In this document: piece by piece, positions 61,260-64,000 of the stretch
Position numbering within the stretch: position 1 is the first letter of the stretch
How the letters are laid out: every line of letters begins with the position of its first letter
Source: Balaenoptera acutorostrata
Lineage: Eukaryota; Chordata; Mammalia; Artiodactyla; Balaenopteridae
Length of the DNA: 64,000 nucleotides
Direction of reading: 5' to 3'
Assembly: GCF_949987535.1 (NCBI RefSeq)
Contig: NC_080070.1
Span: 8,242,016-8,306,015, forward strand
Program-made: the position numbers and the translations under genes
Notes under the pieces: model-generated
Seen by the model: the letters and a program-made list of their open reading frames with translations, nothing else
Database searches by the model: none
What the model was told of the DNA's origin: nothing

Positions 61260-61385
61260 CTTCCTTATTCATTCACCAAATATTAATTGAGAGTCCAGTA
61301 GTTTCCCGCCATTGGTCTGGTGGGAATGCAAAAATTAATGAGTCCTAACTCCAATCTTCACGGAGCATATGGCTTACTAGGCTCT
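61260..61385 (+). repeat. Fragment of the 'CATTCACCAAATATT...' old repeat
   Basis: 'TCATTCACCAAATATTAATT', 'CTTCACGGAGCATATGGC' and the spacing between them match the family also seen at 8460 and 25390. Family not assigned. Confidence 0.4.
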
Positions 61386-63940
61386 TCACGTCTTATTTAT
61401 TTTTCCATAATTAAATAGTTAAATTAATACAATATTCCTCCACCACGGCACATCAGGGATCTGTCTCTTTTGTTTCTGTTTCTTTTTACCGATTTTCTGT
61501 TGCCTTCCCCTATTTTTTCTTTCTTAGTATTCCATTCTACAGTTTTTTAAGAACAAAGTTTACCCCTTTTGAATAATTTTAATCTCCTAATTTAATTATT
61601 TTAATTAAGTCCATATTCATTTAAATAGTTATATGCATTCTTAAGGGAATCACATTACTTAATTATAATTAGATAATGAGTATTCGATTACTGAGCTTCT
61701 AAAATAAAATTTATAATGCCAGGGACTGAAAAGCACAATATCTAGAATCTTTTATTATGGAATTACCAATGAGAATAATCTATTGGGAATAACTAACTTG
61801 TTCAAGCTGGTTAAAGCAAGTGCATGTGAAAGTAAATGTTTTAATATTACCTGATAGAAATAGCCTCCCCTTTATTTAATGCCTTTTTTTGGAAGACTGT
61901 AGAATGCATTACTCATAATGCCATTCCTGGACACAAAGACCCTCTGAGATGTTAGACAATGGTACAGTTCACAGACCCCAATGTTTAAAATGTAAACCAG
62001 CAGCGTGGGATGGAGAACTCCCTTCTCTATGAGAATCTTTTCATCATCTTGTGCATTGATGCTTTGTGTATCTGTTAAATGACCACACCAGCTCATTTCA
62101 AATGGGCAAACAAGAGGTACCACTCACTGTGACTTCTCCAGGAAATATCAAATATTCTTGGTCTAGAAAATAAAATAGATCTAAAAGAAGTACAACTATT
62201 TAGAAGGAAGCAGAAGAGAGATCAAGAAATGGATTTTTCATTTCCGTATTCTGGGGATAAAAGAGAGACAAAATGTTGAGGTTAGCAGGAAAGAGAAGTG
62301 CAGTACAGGGAATATAAATCATTGCTAGAAGGGAAATATAACCTTTCAAGGAGCCAAGTAGGAGATATCTGATGTAAATAAGTTAGGTCTGAGAAGGAGA
62401 CCGAAGTGTATAGAATCAAAAGATACTTGATTCAGAAGGCTTTTTACAAAAGAGGGATACAATGGACTTCTATAATCTGTGTGCAGTTACCTCCTTGCAT
62501 ATAATTTGTGTCTTTAGTTAACATCACCAACTATGTTTTTGTTGCACTAAAGAATTACCTGCATGAAGGCTGCTACTTATAACCATGATCTATAAGAAAG
62601 AAGGGAAAGGCTTATTTCTAGGGCTTCAAAAATAAGAAAGAAAGATCCTAAGATACTTGGATATGGCATCTTTGGCAATGCCATAAGATGCCCCTGAGCG
62701 TCCCAGGGGGGAGAGCCTAACCCACCACTGCCCACTCTCTTCTGATCCCAGCATGCTGGGCTTATCCTGTTTTTAACATTCTTGGAATAGGAAATAATAC
62801 TCCAGTTGATGCTGGTCAAGCATTGCTGCATATTATCATCACTATTATACAATCTTCCTTTTCCTTCTCCATCTGGAATATTCTTATATTTGGCAGGCTA
62901 ATTACTGGCAATCCAAGTTTAGATATCTATTTTAATCGAATACAGCTGAACCTTTAACAACATCAGTACTGGGAGCCAGGCCCACCTTAGTGGTTAATCA
63001 CTGCTATGCACTGCGTTTCTTTGCCATTTGCTGCTTTAGATCCTGCCTGTAGTGTGCCAGTGGTGGCATAAAGCTCCTTTGTATAACCCTGGCTTGTCAT
63101 ACTCATTCATTCAGTTCTAGATGCTGACTTATGCAGTCTAGCAGGTAATTCATCTGCTTCTCCCAGCCCTCAATAAACACTGGTTATTATTTTTCCTTGT
63201 ACATGCAGGAAGTATAGTGTCCAAAAGGATCTCAATTAAGAGCCTAAACTATAATCACTTCATGGTCCCAATGGTTTTGTTGGGCTTGTGGGAATGGTGG
63301 GCCAAGGGGTGGCTTGTTAAGCCGGTATTTGCATGAAGTGGTCAGCAGCCTTCTGAGTCTAAAGGAAGAAGAGAGCTGAAGGGCTAAAGCTTGGCCCTAA
63401 ACAGTGGACCAGGCTTGGGGCAAAAAAGGAATTTTGAACAGAATGAGATGACACTCAGATGGTGCAAGTTACTGCTAAGAAGGATGCAATAAAAACTGAT
63501 GTAGGTGACCTTCTTCAGCTGGAGTGACGGTAAGTGCCTGGGCTGGACCCAGTGGCCTGAGCGTTGGACACCCCACAACTGTCCTAGGAAAGTCCAAGAG
63601 ACATTCAAGCAGCAGCTGGAACAAGAGCAAAGGGCACTGGCAAATGCCACAAGGCAGGTGGAAAGCATATGTTTGCCATCCCGCTTGAGCCAACCATTGG
63701 GAACTCTGAAATAGCTGAAGGGAATCTGATTGTGGCTTAAGGTTCCAAGATCGTTAATTCAGAGGTAACTGGAGAAATGCAATTTGTTATATCATTATTA
63801 AGCTGATGTGGCATGGGGAAATAAAAGCCCAATGGCCAAAGAGGAGAATGACAGGTCTTTAAACACCTGATTTCTACCTGAGTTTTCAGAACCCAGTTTA
63901 ATAAAAACTAGTGTTTTTGTATAGAGTTATGTTCAGTGTG
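61386..63940. other. Long unassigned non-coding stretch
   Basis: About 2.5 kb, mostly unrecognised. An exon-like open segment at 63588-63657 between CTAG and GTGG is noted as a weak signal only. Confidence 0.4.
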
Positions 63941-63949
63941 GAATTTAGA

Positions 63950-64000
63950 CATGACATGATAGCATTGTCTGGGACCTTGTTAGAAATGCAGATTTGCAGG
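63950..64000 (+). repeat. MER5A-type element, cut by the window edge
   Basis: 'CTTGTTAGAAATGCAGATT' near the end is a MER5A landmark. The element continues beyond the window. Confidence 0.6.

Overview
The window is non-coding mammalian genomic DNA, most likely from a cetacean. The main clue is four CHR-type tRNA-derived SINEs, one of them a full-length CHR-2-like copy. They lie among cetartiodactyl-style L1 elements, with no ruminant Bov-tA/BovB and no pig PRE-1 sequence seen. Hippopotamus cannot be excluded. The rest is typical mammalian repeat content: MIR, L2, MLT1 LTRs, Tigger, hAT-type and MER5 elements. I find no host gene with a clear full structure, no tRNA or rRNA gene and no CRISPR. 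One possible exon is noted at about 24.66-24.81 kb.

Layout. 0.8-4.0 kb holds two decayed L1 tails; one is split by a CHR SINE and the other by a 1.06-kb Tigger DNA transposon. 4.5-18.7 kb holds MLT1 LTRs, a 5'-truncated L1, MIR, L2, an LTR-like repeat and long unique stretches. 18.7-24.45 kb is a nearly full-length but broken L1 on the minus strand. 24.66 kb has the candidate exon, 25.7-26.5 kb a truncated minus-strand L1, and 26.5-37.6 kb old repeats plus a palindromic block at 34.4-34.7 kb. 38.69-45.94 kb is the centrepiece: a full-length plus-strand L1 with both reading frames open, carrying about 1.3 kb of extra 3' sequence inside the same target-site duplication. 46.5 kb is a Tigger fossil, 48.2-52.3 kb contains two older L1s (one internally deleted), 53.1 kb a full CHR SINE with a perfect target-site duplication, and 53.9-64 kb scattered L2, LTR, MLT1, L1, MIR and MER5 remnants.

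How the parts work together. The only apparently functional genes are L1 ORF1 (RNA-binding chaperone) and ORF2 (endonuclease/reverse transcriptase). In this element family they act in cis to copy the L1 RNA by target-primed reverse transcription. The CHR SINEs have T/A-rich tails and target-site duplications, consistent with mobilisation in trans by such L1 machinery. The 3' flank of the intact L1 contains several internal A-runs and two canonical poly(A) signals. The simplest reading is that an L1 RNA read through its own weak 3' end and carried downstream DNA with it, possibly in more than one round. An 82-bp unit repeated about six times lies inside that carried segment.
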